DNA from: Lactuca virosa
Lineage: Eukaryota; Streptophyta; Magnoliopsida; Asterales; Asteraceae
DNA: 64,000 nucleotides
Reading direction: 5' to 3'
Assembly (NCBI GenBank): GCA_928212115.1
Contig: CAKMRJ010005634.1
Span: 119,416,300-119,480,299, forward strand
Numbering within the stretch: position 1 is the stretch's first letter; each line of letters starts with the position of its first letter. Shown here in pieces: positions 1 through 12,402 of this stretch. The translations under genes were made by a program, and so were the position numbers. The notes beneath the pieces were generated by a model. It was not told the DNA's origin. It was given only the letters and a program-made list of their open reading frames with translations, and did no database searches.

Positions 1-407
1 TTTGGATTACAGTTGTGGATTAAACATTTTTCAAGTACTTTAGATGATCGTGGGAAGGCGAAGGTGTGACTGTACACACATATACATCAACAGTTTTATG
101 ATTTGATATTTCACGCTACTTTTCATTATAACTCTAATTTAGGGATTTCAATTTATTGACAAATGGTTTTGTTTTGATTGTACTTTTGTAGAAATGAGTG
201 TTTATGCTAGTTTAAAAATATAAAATTTACTCTGAAAATTAGGACGTTACAACATCACACACCATTAATAGGAAAAAATGACAAAAATGTGAAATGCTTA
301 TGTGTCACCAGATTTTGGTAGGCAAAAACATCACCATGCCATTTAGCCTTATGAAATTCAAAGGATGAAATAGAGAGGAGATTGAAAGCTCGTGTGGTAA
401 TTGACTT
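1..407. other. No gene seen
   Basis: AT-rich sequence with short chance reading frames only. I see no conserved coding, RNA gene or repeat structure here. It ends where the probable left terminus of the hAT element begins. Confidence 0.5.
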
Positions 408-3400
408 TAGGGACAGATTTAATATAGAGCCTGGGTAGCCCGAGATACCCCTCAAAAAAATTTCAATAGTGTAATTTTTTTTTGGAAAATTTCGTTTTAT
501 GTTGTGGTACGTTGATACACTAGAAAAATTTTTGGGGCTACCCTAAAAAAATTTAGGTTATTTCTAAATTGTAAATGCAAATGCAAACTAACCCAATAAG
601 TGGTCCAAACTTGTTAAGCCCAGGTGGCCAAGTGCCTAACACACAAAAGAGTTTTATGAAACAAAAATTAGCTCAAATATTGCAAAATCAATAGAAAGAA
701 ATCAGAAACGCAATCAACGGACATACTCCCCTTCGACTGGACTGATCTCGTTGCCTTCCTTCCTTCTGTTATGTCGGCGATTTATTGTTGTCGTGGGTTT
801 ATTCCGGTGAAATCCTCCGATGGTGAATGATCAACGATCAAAGTGAACAATGAAACAAGTAAGTACAAAAAAAAAACTCAATCCTATTATTTATTGTTAC
901 GTTAATTTAAATTCATTTTTTTGGCATTGTGTTGAAAAATTAGAAATTACCAATTAGGTTTGTTAGATTAGGGACTTACATAATATAGTTAGTGGTTATT
1001 TGTTGTTGAAACATGAAATCAAGTTTATAGTTGTAATAATTTTGAATTTTTTATTGTAGGTTGCTATTTGCTGTTGAAACTTGAGTCTGGAAACCAATTT
1101 TATAGGTGATATACTTTGATAATTTGATTGTGGGTTGCTATTTGTTGTTCAAACTTGAAATCAAGTTTATAGTTGATATCTTTTGATAATTTGATTGTAG
1201 GTTGCTATTAACATTTTTTTTCAAAAGACAATTACATGTTGGAGACAACAATAGTGAAGGAACTTCCAAAAAATAGGGTAATATTGAAAGTATACAAGTT
1301 CCACAACTTAATCAACCTACACCAAAACCACAAGAACCACAATCTAATAAACCTACTCCAAAACCACACGAACCACAATCTAATGAACATACTCAAAAAC
1401 CAAAAGTGACACAATCTTTTGATTTGAATGATCTTCCTTCGGACCTAGGGGATAGGCCAAAGATTACATCTTATAATCCTAATCAAAGGGATGAAATAAG
1501 GAGGGCATATTTGATTAAATGATCATGTCAACCAAAGGGGTATAATTTTGAATTTATATTATTTTGGTAAGAAACTAAGACGTTTTGTTATGGAATGGTT
1601 TACTGAATTTCCATGGTTAGAGTATAGCGTTAAAAAAGAAGAAGGCATATTGTTTGTGTTGCTACTTGTTTAGACATGGTAGGGGAACAAGGTGGAAGAG
1701 ATGCATATATAATTGAAGGCTTTGACACTTTGAGTAAAAAAATCATTCTGGAAACCTATGGGTAATATTCAAAGTCATCACCATAAGGCACAAGAAAAGT
1801 GTGATTTTCTATTGATAAAAAAAATCAATCTATTGGTGAAGTCTTTCATAAGCAAACATAACTTGAGAAAAGTAATTATGAAATTCGATTACGTGCTACA
1901 ACTCGTAGTTGTAGATTTTTACTGAAAAATATATTACAATTTTGTGGACATGATTAGACGGAAACTTCTAATAATAAAGGACTTTTCATTGAAATCTTAT
2001 TATTGATTAGAGAAGATAATGAGAAGATTTTTAACGTTACTTTAGAAAATGCTCCAAAAAATGAAAAGTTGACTTCTCCAAAGATTTAAAAAGATATTGT
2101 CAATTGCTTTTCAATAGAGATAATCAAGTCTACTTGTGATGAAATTGGAAATACATGTTTGTTATATTAGTTGATGAGTCTAGTGATATTTCCAAAAAAG
2201 AACAGATGGCTATAGTTTTGAGATATGATGATAGACTTGGGATTGTCAAGGAAAGATTTATTGGAGTTGTTCAGGTGTTGGATACATCTTATTTGACTCT
2301 TAAACCTGCCATTGATACCGTATTTACCGACCACAATGTGAGTATGGCTCAGGTGAGAAAACATAAAATGTTTATTTCTTTAATACGTTATTAATTTTAT
2401 TTTTATGTCTTATATCTTTTTATTAATTTTTTGAAATAAATAAGTGAGGGGGCAAGGTTATGATGGAGCAAGTAATATGGGTGATGCATTCAACAGTTTG
2501 AAATCTTTGATACTAAAATAAAATAGTTTTGCACATTATATACATTGTTTTGCATACCAACTTCAGTTAGTGGTTGTGGTGATAGTAAAGAAACATGATG
2601 ATGTTGAAGAATTCTTTGAAAAACTAGCTTTGGTGGTTATTGTCATTTGTGGTTCTTGTAAGAGAAAAAATATGATACGAGAGATGCAAAAAGAAAGTGT
2701 TGAAGCCGAAATTGGTATTGGTGAAACTGAAACAGGAAGATGGTTGAATCAAGAGATTTCTCTTGTTCGAGTTGGAGATACTAGATGGGGTTCACATTAT
2801 AGAACAATTGTAAGTTTGTTGAATTTGTTTGCAGAAGTTGTCGCGGTCCTTAAATATGTCAAAGATGAAGGGTCTACTTTATCTAATTGTAATCAAGAAA
2901 TGATATTTTTGTCATATTTCAAGACACTTGATTTGTGTTTCTTTTACACTTGATGTTGGAAATTCTAGGTCTCGCGGATACCTTGTCAAAGCACCTTAAA
3001 AAAAGATTTGGAAGCGACTTTGTTAGTAAAAGGGACAAGGAAAGCATTGTCAGTCTTTAGAAAAGATGGGTTTCCACAAATTTGAAAAAATGTATGTGCT
3101 TTTTGTGAAAACATATTATTAGAATTGTGGACATGTCAGAATATTATGTTACCCCACGAAAGCGTAGGACCAATATGACCAATCAACATCATTTTGAAGT
3201 TGTGATTTTTAACATGGTTTTTGATATGCAAATTCGAGAATTCGGGGATTAATTTATTGAAGTTGGCACGAAATTAATGGAGAACATGGTGGCTTTGAGT
3301 CTCTGTGACTCATTTTCTAGTTTTGATAAAGCAAAGTTGTTGAAGTTAAGCGATATATACAAAAATGATTTTGACGATTCAGAAAGGGTGCATCTTAATG

Positions 3401-3885
3401 GACAACTTGATATCTATTATCACTATTTTCTCCATGATAAAATTTTCAACTTGGAGGGAATTGCAGACATTTCTCGTTTGTTGGTGGAAACTGGGAAACA
3501 CCTCTCTTTTCCTTTGGTGTATAGATTATTAAAACTAACTTTGGTTTTGTCCGTCGCAACCGCAACCGTTGAACGGTGTTTTCTGCAATAAAGTTGTTGA
3601 AGACCGATTTACGTAATAGATTAGGTGATAATTTTATGAATGATGTTTTGATTTGTAGTGTAAAAAGGAAGCATTTGAGAATGTTAAAACTGAAAATGTA
3701 CTTATTCATTTTCGGAAAATGAAAGAACGAAGAGATGAGCTTTTAAATGTAACTTCCTTATAGAAGTTGAACTTTATGTCTAATGAAATTATGATTTTTA
3801 TTTTTTTTCTTATTGTATATCACACGATTTTTTTTTTATGTTACCATTACTTTGACAATGGCTCCACCACCAAGATCTTCACTCT
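408..3885 (+). mobile_element. Decayed hAT transposon (TTF zinc-finger / DUF4371 type)
   Basis: Boundaries are inferred from weak similarity between the left edge (a GGGACAGATTTA-like motif followed by a TAGCCCGAGATACCCC stretch) and the right edge near 3860-3885, where the reverse strand reads like the GTGGTGGAGCCA terminus common in this plant hAT group. An 8-bp target duplication was not resolved. The interior carries a transposase pseudogene on the + strand. The 408-1400 part is non-coding leader. The TTGTAGGTTGCTATT phrase recurs several times between 1040 and 1210 as a diverged short tandem repeat. Confidence 0.5.
1420..3760 (+). pseudogene. hAT transposase pseudogene (TTF zinc finger, DUF4371, hAT dimerisation)
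   Basis: Conceptual translation in shifting frames gives, in order: a TTF-type N-terminal region (about 1420-1540, residues FDLNDLPSDLG then YNPNQRDEIRRAYLIK); a following block at 1555-1660 (frame with FGKKLRRFVMEWF); the DUF4371 core at 2155-2520 (ILVDESSDISKKEQM, then GYDGASNM); a middle region at 2570-2950 (VGDTRWGSHY); and the C-terminal hAT dimerisation motif at 3500-3600 (ATATVERCF). In plants this arrangement is annotated as TTF-type zinc finger protein with HAT dimerisation domain. Several stops and frameshifts break it, for example between 1510 and 2150 and at about 2520, 2950 and 3590. It is a dead copy. The domain order and the VDES, TRWGSH and ATVERCF motifs make the family secure. 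Confidence 0.85.
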
Positions 3886-4072
3886 TAGAAAAAAAATAGT
3901 TTTCAAATTTGAATAGTTTAGATATTTTTTTGGTTTTTTTTTTAAATCCAAATAATTATTATAGTTTATAACAAAAACAAAATGTGACATATACATATTT
4001 TTTTTTCCCTAAAAAGTATTTCAAGTAGATTGAGTTTGAGTGTTTTTTACTATATTTAAACGTAAAAACTTG

Positions 4073-4429
4073 AGATATAAAGAAGTGGTTGAGTGAATGC
4101 CATTGATTATATGAATTCCCATTTATAAACGAAAATTCTTTTTGAAAGTTTCTTGCTTGTCGTTTTCCACCCTTTTCTAGCATCATTCCCCCGGTTTCCC
4201 TTCACAAAATTACACAAACAGAGCCTACCAATCACCTCATTTTTCACCTTCTTTTACACCTTCAAATACCAAATACCAAATACAAAATATCAACTATCCA
4301 GCCCCACACTACTTCATTTTCAACTCACTTTTCTCTCGCTGATCACTCTTAATCATCATCATCAATACCTACTTGATAGAATCTAGGGTTTCAAGAACTT
4401 GGTATTCAGCTCTTTTAGACAAAACTCAG
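4073..4429 (+). promoter_or_regulatory. Probable promoter and non-coding first exon of the Pumilio gene
   Basis: A TATAAA-like string (GATATAAAGAAG) lies at about 4073-4082. It is followed by a C/T-rich leader typical of plant 5-prime UTRs. A good splice donor follows an AACTCAG at 4429. The transcription start is inferred, probably about 4105-4150. Confidence 0.45.
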
Positions 4430-5291
4430 GTGAGAATCTTGTTTTCTTTCGATTTTTTCCCAAAATATATGAGTTTTTTCTTTTCTTTTCTTTTTTGTTT
4501 TAGGGTTCTGTCTAGTTGAAGTTATTAGCTTTTCAATACCCTTACTCAATAAAGACTCCACCCTTTTGTTTCTTTGCAATAAATATTCAAAGTACCGAAT
4601 CTTTTTCATATGGGTTTTTGTTAATTTAAAGAATTCGAATTTGACAATCGTTGAAATTTAGTGTTGATTGTGTAATTGTGTTTGTTTGCGTATGGGTTTT
4701 GGTTAACTTGAAACGAAAACATGGTTATATGTGTGGGTTGAGTTTATTAATGGGAGTTATTGAAGTCGTCGGTATTTGTTTGTATACATGGAGATATGCT
4801 ACGAAGGTTGATGATGTGTGGGAAAAGCTGAACTCATGTAAAGAAAAACAATAATCGTTCTGAAATTCCACAAGGTTTCATGTGTTTTCTTTTGTTATAA
4901 TTTGTTCGTGTCTTGCAATCTGAAGTTTATAAACTCAAATTAAAAGTTATCTATAAGTAGAAATATCGTTACTGATTTCTAGTTGGTATATGATAGTTTA
5001 CTTTTTATGTTTTATTAGGCCTATTTGTTGCATAGGACATGACATGACATAGTAAAACATTTGTACTGTGTTTGACATGCATTTGAAAGGGGTTGATATT
5101 GTCATGTCCAAAGTGAAAAAGACGTAATTACCCTCCTCATTCTTGCCATAGGAAATAGCCCTAAAAAGTTTGTTTGGTCCTATGTCTTGATTCACAATTT
5201 GGATGATTGTAAATGACCATTTTACCCTTGTGTCAAGAATTATGCTTTTTTTTCTTTCATCCCATTATAACAATCACTCTAATAATTGCAG
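4430..5291 (+). other. 5-prime leader intron of the Pumilio gene
   Basis: The donor is GTGAGAAT at 4430. The acceptor is TAATAATTGCAG ending at 5291, 80 bases before the start codon. The 862-base intron contains a repeat-like insert at about 5010-5235 that shares the phrase GTACTGTGTTTGACATGCAT with intron 4 of the same gene. A leader intron ahead of the first coding exon is common in plant regulatory genes. It is inferred from splice sites only. Confidence 0.6.
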
Positions 5292-5371
5292 TTATAGCTC
5301 TTTAACTTCCAACAAAAAATGAAGAACTTTTGATCTTTTACAACTCCAAGTTGTCAAAAAAACGTGTCAAA

Positions 5372-8300
5372 ATGGCGACAGAAAGTCCGATTCGAATAAT
5401 TGAAGCAAATAGAAAATGGGCTTCACACAATGATATAAATATGGGAATTGAGGACATGGGATTGGGATCAAAGGGCCAAAGATTTAATGAAAGAAAGACT
5501 AATATACCCCCAAATAGAAGTGGAAGTGCTCCTCCAAGTATTGAAGGTTCATTTGCAGCAATTGAGAACCTCATGTTTAGGCAACACTTTGTTACAGATG
5601 TTACTAATGTTCCTGAATCTGAAGAGCAACTTAGAGCTGATCCATCTTATTTTGCATATTATTGGGCTCATGTTAATTTGAATCCTAGGCTTCCTCCACC
5701 ATTGGTTTCGGGTGAAAATCGAAATATTTTTCGGAATATAAGAAATACAGGAAATAATAGGAAATTGACTTCTTTTGATGATTCTTATAGTGGCTCATTG
5801 CAATTGGATCATAGTAATCTTTCTACTCATAAGGAAGAATCTGATGATGATGAGAGATCACCTAAACAGGTAATGTTCTTCCTCATGAAAAAAAAAAATC
5901 AAAATGAATGAAGCTTTCTATGGGTAAGATTTTTCAAAGTACATTATCCTAATAACAAAAAAATTGAATGTATAATGCTATAATTGAGTAATATTTTCAA
6001 AGTACATTATCTTAATTATAAAAGAATTGAAAGTACAATGTTGTAATATAAAGAAATGAAAGTAGACATAAAGCAATCTAGTTACTAAAAGTACATTTTC
6101 ATACAGGAAGATCTTCCTCAACCTGAGTCACCTCAATACAATCAATCTCACTCATTTACACACAAACCAAATGAAGAAGAAGAAGAAGAAGATAACCACA
6201 ATGACTCCAACCCTACAACTGCTACAATTTCAATTTCAAGTTCAGAAACCGATGTTTCCACTTTAAGAAACCGAATAGCATCTCTCAACATCTCCAACAT
6301 TCCAAAATTAGAAACTGAAAGAAACCAAGAACATCCACACCACCAACAACAAAGAAACATGTCTCATGTTCATGCTCATGGGGCCCACCCTCAAATCGTC
6401 TCATTACCTCAAACATACATTGGAATGAATATGAATCAATTTCTTCAAAATCCCACCAATTTTGTGTCTGAAGTGCAACCGATTTTACAATCCTCCGGGT
6501 TCACCCCACCATATGCCCCTGATCCAGCATATATTTACCCGAATGTAATACCCACGGGTTACTTTCATGGATACGGGTTTAACCCATCACCATTTTCACC
6601 ACATGCAACCGGATATCTTCCTAATAGTCCTCTTCCAACGCCTTTCAGTGGTCAAAGTCAAACCCCAGGGGTAAATTTGTCACATTTCAACAATTTTTAT
6701 GGACATCTTGGGGTACCCTTTCAACTTCCGGTTCGTGGGGAGGATCCGAAACTACAATCTTTAGGGTTTGACTCGAGAAGGGTAGGGACAACGGGTTCTT
6801 ATTATTTTGGTAGCCCTGGAAATTTGGATTTTTCACAATTTACGAATTCGCCCTTTGCAAGTCCGGTGATTCCGGGGTCTCCGATTGGTGGGGCTAGTTA
6901 TTCTGGTCGGAGGAATGAAGGGATGTATCGGGGGTGGAAGGGTAATTTGGGAAATCAGGTTATTGATGATCCGAAAACGTATTCTTTTCTTGAAGAGTTG
7001 AAATCGGGTAAGGGTAGGAGGTTAGAGCTATCGGACATTTTTGGACATATTGTTGAGTTCAGGCAAGTTCTAATTCCCTTTTTCTTTTTCTCTTTTTAAT
7101 TTCCCGAATTAGGTGTTGTTTCTTTTTGCATCAAGTCGATTAATAATAAACTCGAAGCAATTTGCTTTTTCTTATACAATTGTTACAGTGTTGATCAACA
7201 TGGAAGTCGTTTCATTCAGCAGAAGTTGGAAATTTGTAGCAATGAGGAGAAAGAATCTGTATTTAAAGAAGTTCTTCCTCATGCTTCCAAACTAATGACA
7301 GATGTTTTCGGTAATTATGTTATTCAAAAGGTGAGATACCACTACCACACCTTATTGTATACTTTAATTTATGCAATAACGTTTTAGGTTTTTCCCAATT
7401 TATTCAATAAAGTTGGTTTTTAGACAGAATATACAAACAATATTTCATTTTAGCACAACAAATGCCATAAAATATGGTTGCATAATTCGTGTCTTCTTAT
7501 ATTTTTAGTTCTTTGAGTATGGAAGTGTTGAACAAAGAAGGGAGCTTGGAAACCAACTTGAAGGTCAAATATTGCCTTTAAGCCTCCAAATGTATGGTTG
7601 TCGTGTAATCCAAAAGGTATATATTTTAGACCTCTTCTTTCCACTATGGCCCACACAGAACATGACAGGACAGGTTGTACTGTGTTTGACATGCATTCGA
7701 CTGTGTCTGAGACTAATGTCAATCTGACTAAAAGCTACTTTTTGTCCCACCTAAAAAAGTAAGACGAGATATGTTGTATGTGCAAAAGACATAATAAAAA
7801 ATAGCCCCTCTAAAGCTTTTCGAGTCTTGTCTTGTGTAAAAAGACGTGAATGCCCTTCTCAACCTTTATTTTAACTCGTGTATTTTATCAAATTTCTTGT
7901 AGGCTCTTGATGCAATCGATCTAGAACAAAAAACGAAACTTGTCCATGAACTCAATGGGCATGTTTTAAAATGTGTTCGTGATCAAAATGGAAATCATGT
8001 GATACAAAAATGTATTGAAAGTATTCCAACCGATAAAATCAGGTTTGTGATCTCATCTTTTCGTGGTCAAGTTGCAGCCTTGTCAAAACATCCATACGGT
8101 TGCCGTGTCATACAGGTTAAAATTTGTCGCATTTTGATTTATTTATTTATAATCTTTTTTGATAATGTGGTAAATTCATTTTATATTGTTTTTTTTAATA
8201 GAGGGTACTAGAACACTCTACTGATGAACTTCACAGCCAATTTATAGTGGATGAAATTTTGGAATCGGTTTATGATCTTGCACAAGATCAGTATGGAAAT

Positions 8301-9142
8301 TATGTAACTCAGGTTTGTTAACTCTAAATCACAAGATGCATCAACTTAAACTCAAAGACCCTTTTTTTGTGAAAAGTTGAGTCATTTTTTATTCGCAAAC
8401 AGAAGGGTAAAATGGTCATTTTCTCACGGTTAAGATAGTTGATTTTTTCAATTATAATCACTTGTTTGCTTGTGGTGTTTGGTAGTATGTGTTGGAAGGT
8501 GGAAAACCGGAGGAAAGAAGACAAATTGTAGATAAGTTGGAAGGTCATATAGTACAACTAAGTCAACACAAATTTGCATCAAATGTTATTGAAAAATGTT
8601 TGGAATATGGTGACTCGGATACAAGAGAAATCATGATCCAAGAGATTATTGGATATGGTGAAGGCAACGATAATTTATTGGTGAGTCAAATCAAATCCTA
8701 ATAATGAAACTCACTCTATGCAAAAGACATGAATGCCCTTTCTCAACTTACTGAAAGTAGTATCCCATGAAAGCAAGCTTTGGAATACTATTTTGACGTG
8801 TGGTTCTACGAGGGTATTTTGGTAATTGTGTATTATATTTTGATGTGTTAGGTGATGGTGAAGGACCAATTTGCAAATTATGTTGTCCAAAAGGTTCTTC
8901 AAACATGTAGTGGGCCCCAAAGGGAAGTGTTACTTGGTAGGATTAAAATCCATTTGAATTCATTGAAGAAGTATACGTATGGGAAACATATTGTTGCTCG
9001 TTTTGAACAACTCTATGGTGAAGGCAAGTGTAATTGAATCTCTTTCATGATCTCAAATTAGCAATCAAGATTGATAAATGATGCTTTTTTTTTTTTTGGT
9101 TTAATTTTATGACATGCAGAAATTGAGGCGTCGGGTTCATAA
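5372..9142 (+). CDS. APUM: Pumilio/PUF RNA-binding protein (APUM5/6-like), 9 coding exons
   Basis: Sequence-specific 3-prime-UTR binding protein that represses or destabilises mRNAs in the cytoplasm. Exons: 5372-5869, 6107-7062, 7189-7330, 7509-7616, 7903-8115, 8202-8312, 8486-8680, 8852-9023, 9120-9142. These join in frame to 2418 nt, 805 aa. The N-terminus (residues 1-60) has the plant Pumilio signature NRSGSAPPSIEGSFAAIENL. Residues 60-460 are low-complexity, with an EEEEEED run. Eight PUF repeats occupy about 470-790, with recognition cores DQHGSRFIQ, FGNYVIQ, YGCRVIQ, NGNHVIQ, YGCRVIQ, YGNYVTQ, FASNVIE and FANYVVQ. By the PUF code these predict a UGUAUAUA target. I chose the ATG at 5372; reading further upstream needs a non-ATG codon. 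Introns 2 and 8 begin with GC. Ignoring the last one would read on to a stop at 9037. The gene looks intact, with its 3-prime UTR running to about 9.4 kb. The family is certain; the orthologue number is a guess. Confidence 0.95.
7063..7188 (+). other. GC-AG intron in the Pumilio gene
   Basis: The exon ends TTCAG and the intron starts GCAAGT. The acceptor is TTACAG at 7188. The split serine codon and the uninterrupted PUF repeat 1 require this junction. No GT donor nearby restores the frame. Confidence 0.9.
9024..9119 (+). other. Second GC-AG intron in the Pumilio gene
   Basis: The exon ends GGTGAAG and the intron starts GCAAGTGTAA. The acceptor is ACATGCAG at 9119. The last exon adds a short acidic tail ending EASGS. 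Without splicing the protein would end GEGKCN at 9037, so this junction is slightly less certain than the first. Confidence 0.75.
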
Positions 9143-9936
9143 TGATTGGGGTTATAAGAAGGATTATGCAGAATAGAATGTGAATAGATGAATTACAAGT
9201 TTAAGTGTGTTGTTGTTTAACTATTCTTTAGCAACAAGTTACCAAAATTAGGCTTCTATGTGGTGTTCCTTTGTGTGTTGTATATATGTATATGTGTTTC
9301 TTGTTGCCATGGGGTATGAAAGTGGATTGTTTGGGTAGTCACGGGTGGAAGTGCAATAGTGCTATATTGTTGGATATTTTAATGCAAATTTATAGTATCT
9401 AAACCAAGCTAGCAAACAAGCACAAACTGATAACCCTAATAGCGAATTATGAAACTACATTGGACCAAACTTTATACAATTTGTGACTTCAAGAATTTAA
9501 CAATTTAGATATTTTGTCACTTTGGAAAAATAAAAAAGGAACAGAAGTTTCCGATAAGCTGGTCTCTACTTTACTAATTGTTCAAACTTTTATGATAGAT
9601 GGGGGATTATATCACAATGGTGAACAAAACTTACACCTCAATCGGTAGATGTGTGTTTATTTAAAAGATTACTTAGATAGAGTGTAACACATACAACATA
9701 TGGTATCACTTGAGGGTAAAAATGTATACTAGATAGAGAAATAACATGAAGATTATCAATGTCCCCTAGAGGGAGACAAAGAAGGCGACAACAATTCAAT
9801 ATATCAAAGACCAAACCAAACACAGATGGTGACAATTAAGTTTCTAAATCGAAAGACAGACCAAAGACGAAGACAATAACAAATACTTATTGTATTTTTA
9901 TAAATAATTGGCGGATGACAGCATTGTCAACCCTAA
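9143..9936. other. Pumilio 3-prime UTR and spacer
   Basis: T-rich probable 3-prime UTR runs to about 9.4 kb. AT-rich DNA without a recognisable gene follows up to the LTR of the next element. Confidence 0.5.
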
Positions 9937-11993
9937 TGTTAATAATGTCAAATGTGTAAGAGTATATTAATTATATCTAGTAATTTTACTAGTATAAATA
10001 TCACCATTATAAATACGAAAGACACCATTTTGAATACATTCTACTAAGTATTCAAAATCAAGTCTTCATCATTCTCTCCACAAAAGTTTTCGTTTAATTT
10101 TGTTAAATTTTATTTTAATTAAGTCGAACTTATAACATGTTATCAACACGAGAGCTCTAATCAAGATAGTTAAACAAGTGGAAATCACATTTATCCCAAT
10201 CAAGTTAAGATATATCCAACATTGCAAAGCTCGAGTTTGTAACACTCGAAGTCAGTCAAAGAAATTATATGTCATGGATGATAGTTGTAAAAATGTATCT
10301 CGAGTCCATGGACATTCCTGATACAATAAATAAAATTAATGATTGTTTTGCGATAAAGCAAAAACATAAGTTTTCCTTTGTATGCATATCGATGAAATGT
10401 TCAGATTTAAATATTTTGATATTATTGATCCAAGCAATCTCTGGATATTTGAACATCAAAAGGAATTTATACTTCTAAATGTTAGAGATAAATGGAGAAC
10501 TTTGAGGTTTCAGGACTTTAAGAAAGTGGATGCATACAAGTTTTGTTATAATATGTACACAACTCAAATATTGTGGATATGAGCTTATTGATGAAGATAT
10601 GTTGGAGAAAACTTACTCCATATTTTATGCAACAAACATTACCTTGATGCAACAATATTGGCTGCAAAGGTTCACAAAATATTTTAAAATAAATGCATGT
10701 TTCCTTGTTGCAGAGCAAAATAATGAGGTCTTGCTGAAAAACCACCAATCCCGTCCAATAGGATAAGTAGCACTTCCTGAAGAAAATTCTACCAATAATG
10801 ATGGTCCTAGAAACAATACATGTGGACGAGGATGTGGTCGTGGTGGTGGATGAGGTCGTGACTTTGGTCGTAGTCGTTTTAGCTTAAACCAAAACCACAA
10901 TTTTAGGCGTGGAAGAGGTAATTCTTATAATCATGGTCATGGCCGGAAAATAATAATTACCATGTTCCGCAAATAAACAATGTTAAACCATAAGAGGGGG
11001 CCAAAGTGGCAAGACATAATGTTGAGACATCATATAACTTTCATGGTTTATGTTATAGATGTGGTAGCACCGGTCATTGGTCAAGGACTTGTTGTACACC
11101 TGCACATTTTTTTTAACTTTATCAAGAATTCATTAAAAGAAAATGAAAAGTAGTAAACGGCATTGATGATGTTGAATTTACTAATCTAAATGTTCTCTTT
11201 TTTTTTTTTGGCATTACACAAAAAAACAGACTAAAGATTTATGTTGTTTCTTGTAACCTCATTTTCTTCCTTTATTTTTCAATATCTTTCCTAAAATAAA
11301 TGAACTTTATGATAATTAATTATGTTTATAGACTCATTATAATTAGAAAATGTTAGAGATCGTGAAGTTCAATATGAGTTCAACGGAAGCATAATAATTA
11401 GAAAATGTTAGAGATCTTTATATACCAGATAGTGGTACCATACAAATTATTCTAATATCTAAGATATACTTTTCAAAATTAGTACCAACAAAATCAATCA
11501 TACATACAATATTAGGTCTTACAGACTTGGTAGAAAGAACAGAAAAAACTCATTTTACATTACTAAATGGTACAAGCTTTTGCTTAGATAATGCTTATTT
11601 TCTCCAAAGTCAAATAGAAACCTATTGAGTTTCAATGACATGTATGTAAATGGATATGACACTCAAAGTGTTACCATCGAAAATAAGAATCATATGTATA
11701 TTATAGATAAGAACAAGAACTATGTGTTAAAACACTATCAATACTTGATTCTAGTCTACACTACACATATATACATGTGACTGAATCAAATATGGTAGTT
11801 ACAGAAAAACATTATAATCCTAGGACATTTAGTTTATGGCATGACAGGTTGGGGCATCTAGATTAACAATGATGTTAAAGATAATTGAGGTTACACATAG
11901 ACATCCATTAAAGTACCAAAAGTTCCCTAGGTAAGATAAGACCATGTACATATTGTTCCTTTGGAAAATTAATTACAAAATCTTCCCCAATGA
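9937..11993 (+). mobile_element. Decayed Ty1/Copia element with short LTR
   Basis: A 201-bp sequence at 9937-10137 begins TGTTA and ends TAACA, with a TATAAATAT box at about 9993. This is the form of a short Copia LTR. It is followed directly by TTATCAACACGAGAGC, the usual primer-site region of such elements. Gag and pre-integrase remnants follow on the + strand. No 3-prime LTR is visible. The element stops where the duplicated Pumilio tail begins. Confidence 0.7.
10383..11985 (+). pseudogene. Copia gag/pre-integrase pseudogene
   Basis: The + strand carries gag-like text around 10383-10700 (DPSNLWIF, then WRTLRFQDFKKV). A Gly/Arg-rich stretch lies at 10810-10960. A CCHC zinc knuckle lies at about 11050-11095 (CYRCGSTGHWSRTC). 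A protease-like segment lies at 11430-11600. The GAG-pre-integrase motif LWHDRLGHL lies near 11833. Multiple stops and frameshifts interrupt it, and integrase core, reverse transcriptase and RNase H are absent. It is a truncated old copy. The knuckle and the LWH-RLGH motif fix it as Ty1/Copia. Confidence 0.8.
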
Positions 11994-11995
11994 AG

Positions 11996-12107
11996 GTTGA
12001 TAAATAATGATTTTTTTTCTTGGTTTAATTTTATGACATGCAGAAATTGAGGTGTCAGGTTTATAAGGATTATACATAATAGAATGTAAATAGATGAAAT
12101 ACATTCG
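11996..12107 (+). pseudogene. Duplicated fragment of the Pumilio last intron and last exon
   Basis: This stretch repeats 9069-9200. It has the same T-tract, the same GGTTTAATTTTATGACATG then CAG acceptor, and the same AAATTGAGG exon start ending in TAA. The following UTR has a deletion of about 18 bases and scattered substitutions. It lies about 2.9 kb downstream of the real exon in the same orientation, with the decayed Copia element between the two copies. It is non-functional alone. Confidence 0.85.
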
Positions 12108-12402
12108 AATTGTTTGTTTCACCACGCATGTGCCATTTTGATGTTTATCTTGACAAATACAAAACCACTTCGATTATGTACGATCTTATACCATAATCCT
12201 CTTTTTTCTTTTTAAATAAAATTAATAATCAATGCATTAAATAAGATTAGAAATCCTATATCACAATAATACTCCAAACTCAAGTTTTTTACTCATAAAA
12301 ACTTTACACCTTTCTTAAATAAAGCAAAAAATCCAGCAAGTTCAATGGTGCAATTTTTGTTCTCAACATAATAAGTTAAATTTTTTGAGGTATCTTATAT
12401 TT
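12108..12402. other. Intergenic spacer and UTP25 3-prime UTR
   Basis: AT-rich sequence without a gene. Part of it must be the UTP25 3-prime UTR on the minus strand. Confidence 0.5.

Noticed and set aside
5318..5332. Short upstream ATG before the Pumilio start
   Set aside because: It encodes only four codons before a stop. It may have a minor effect on translation but there is no evidence for it.
10625..10900. Pro/Arg-rich minus-strand frame
   Set aside because: Antisense of the Gly/Arg-rich tail of a Copia gag.
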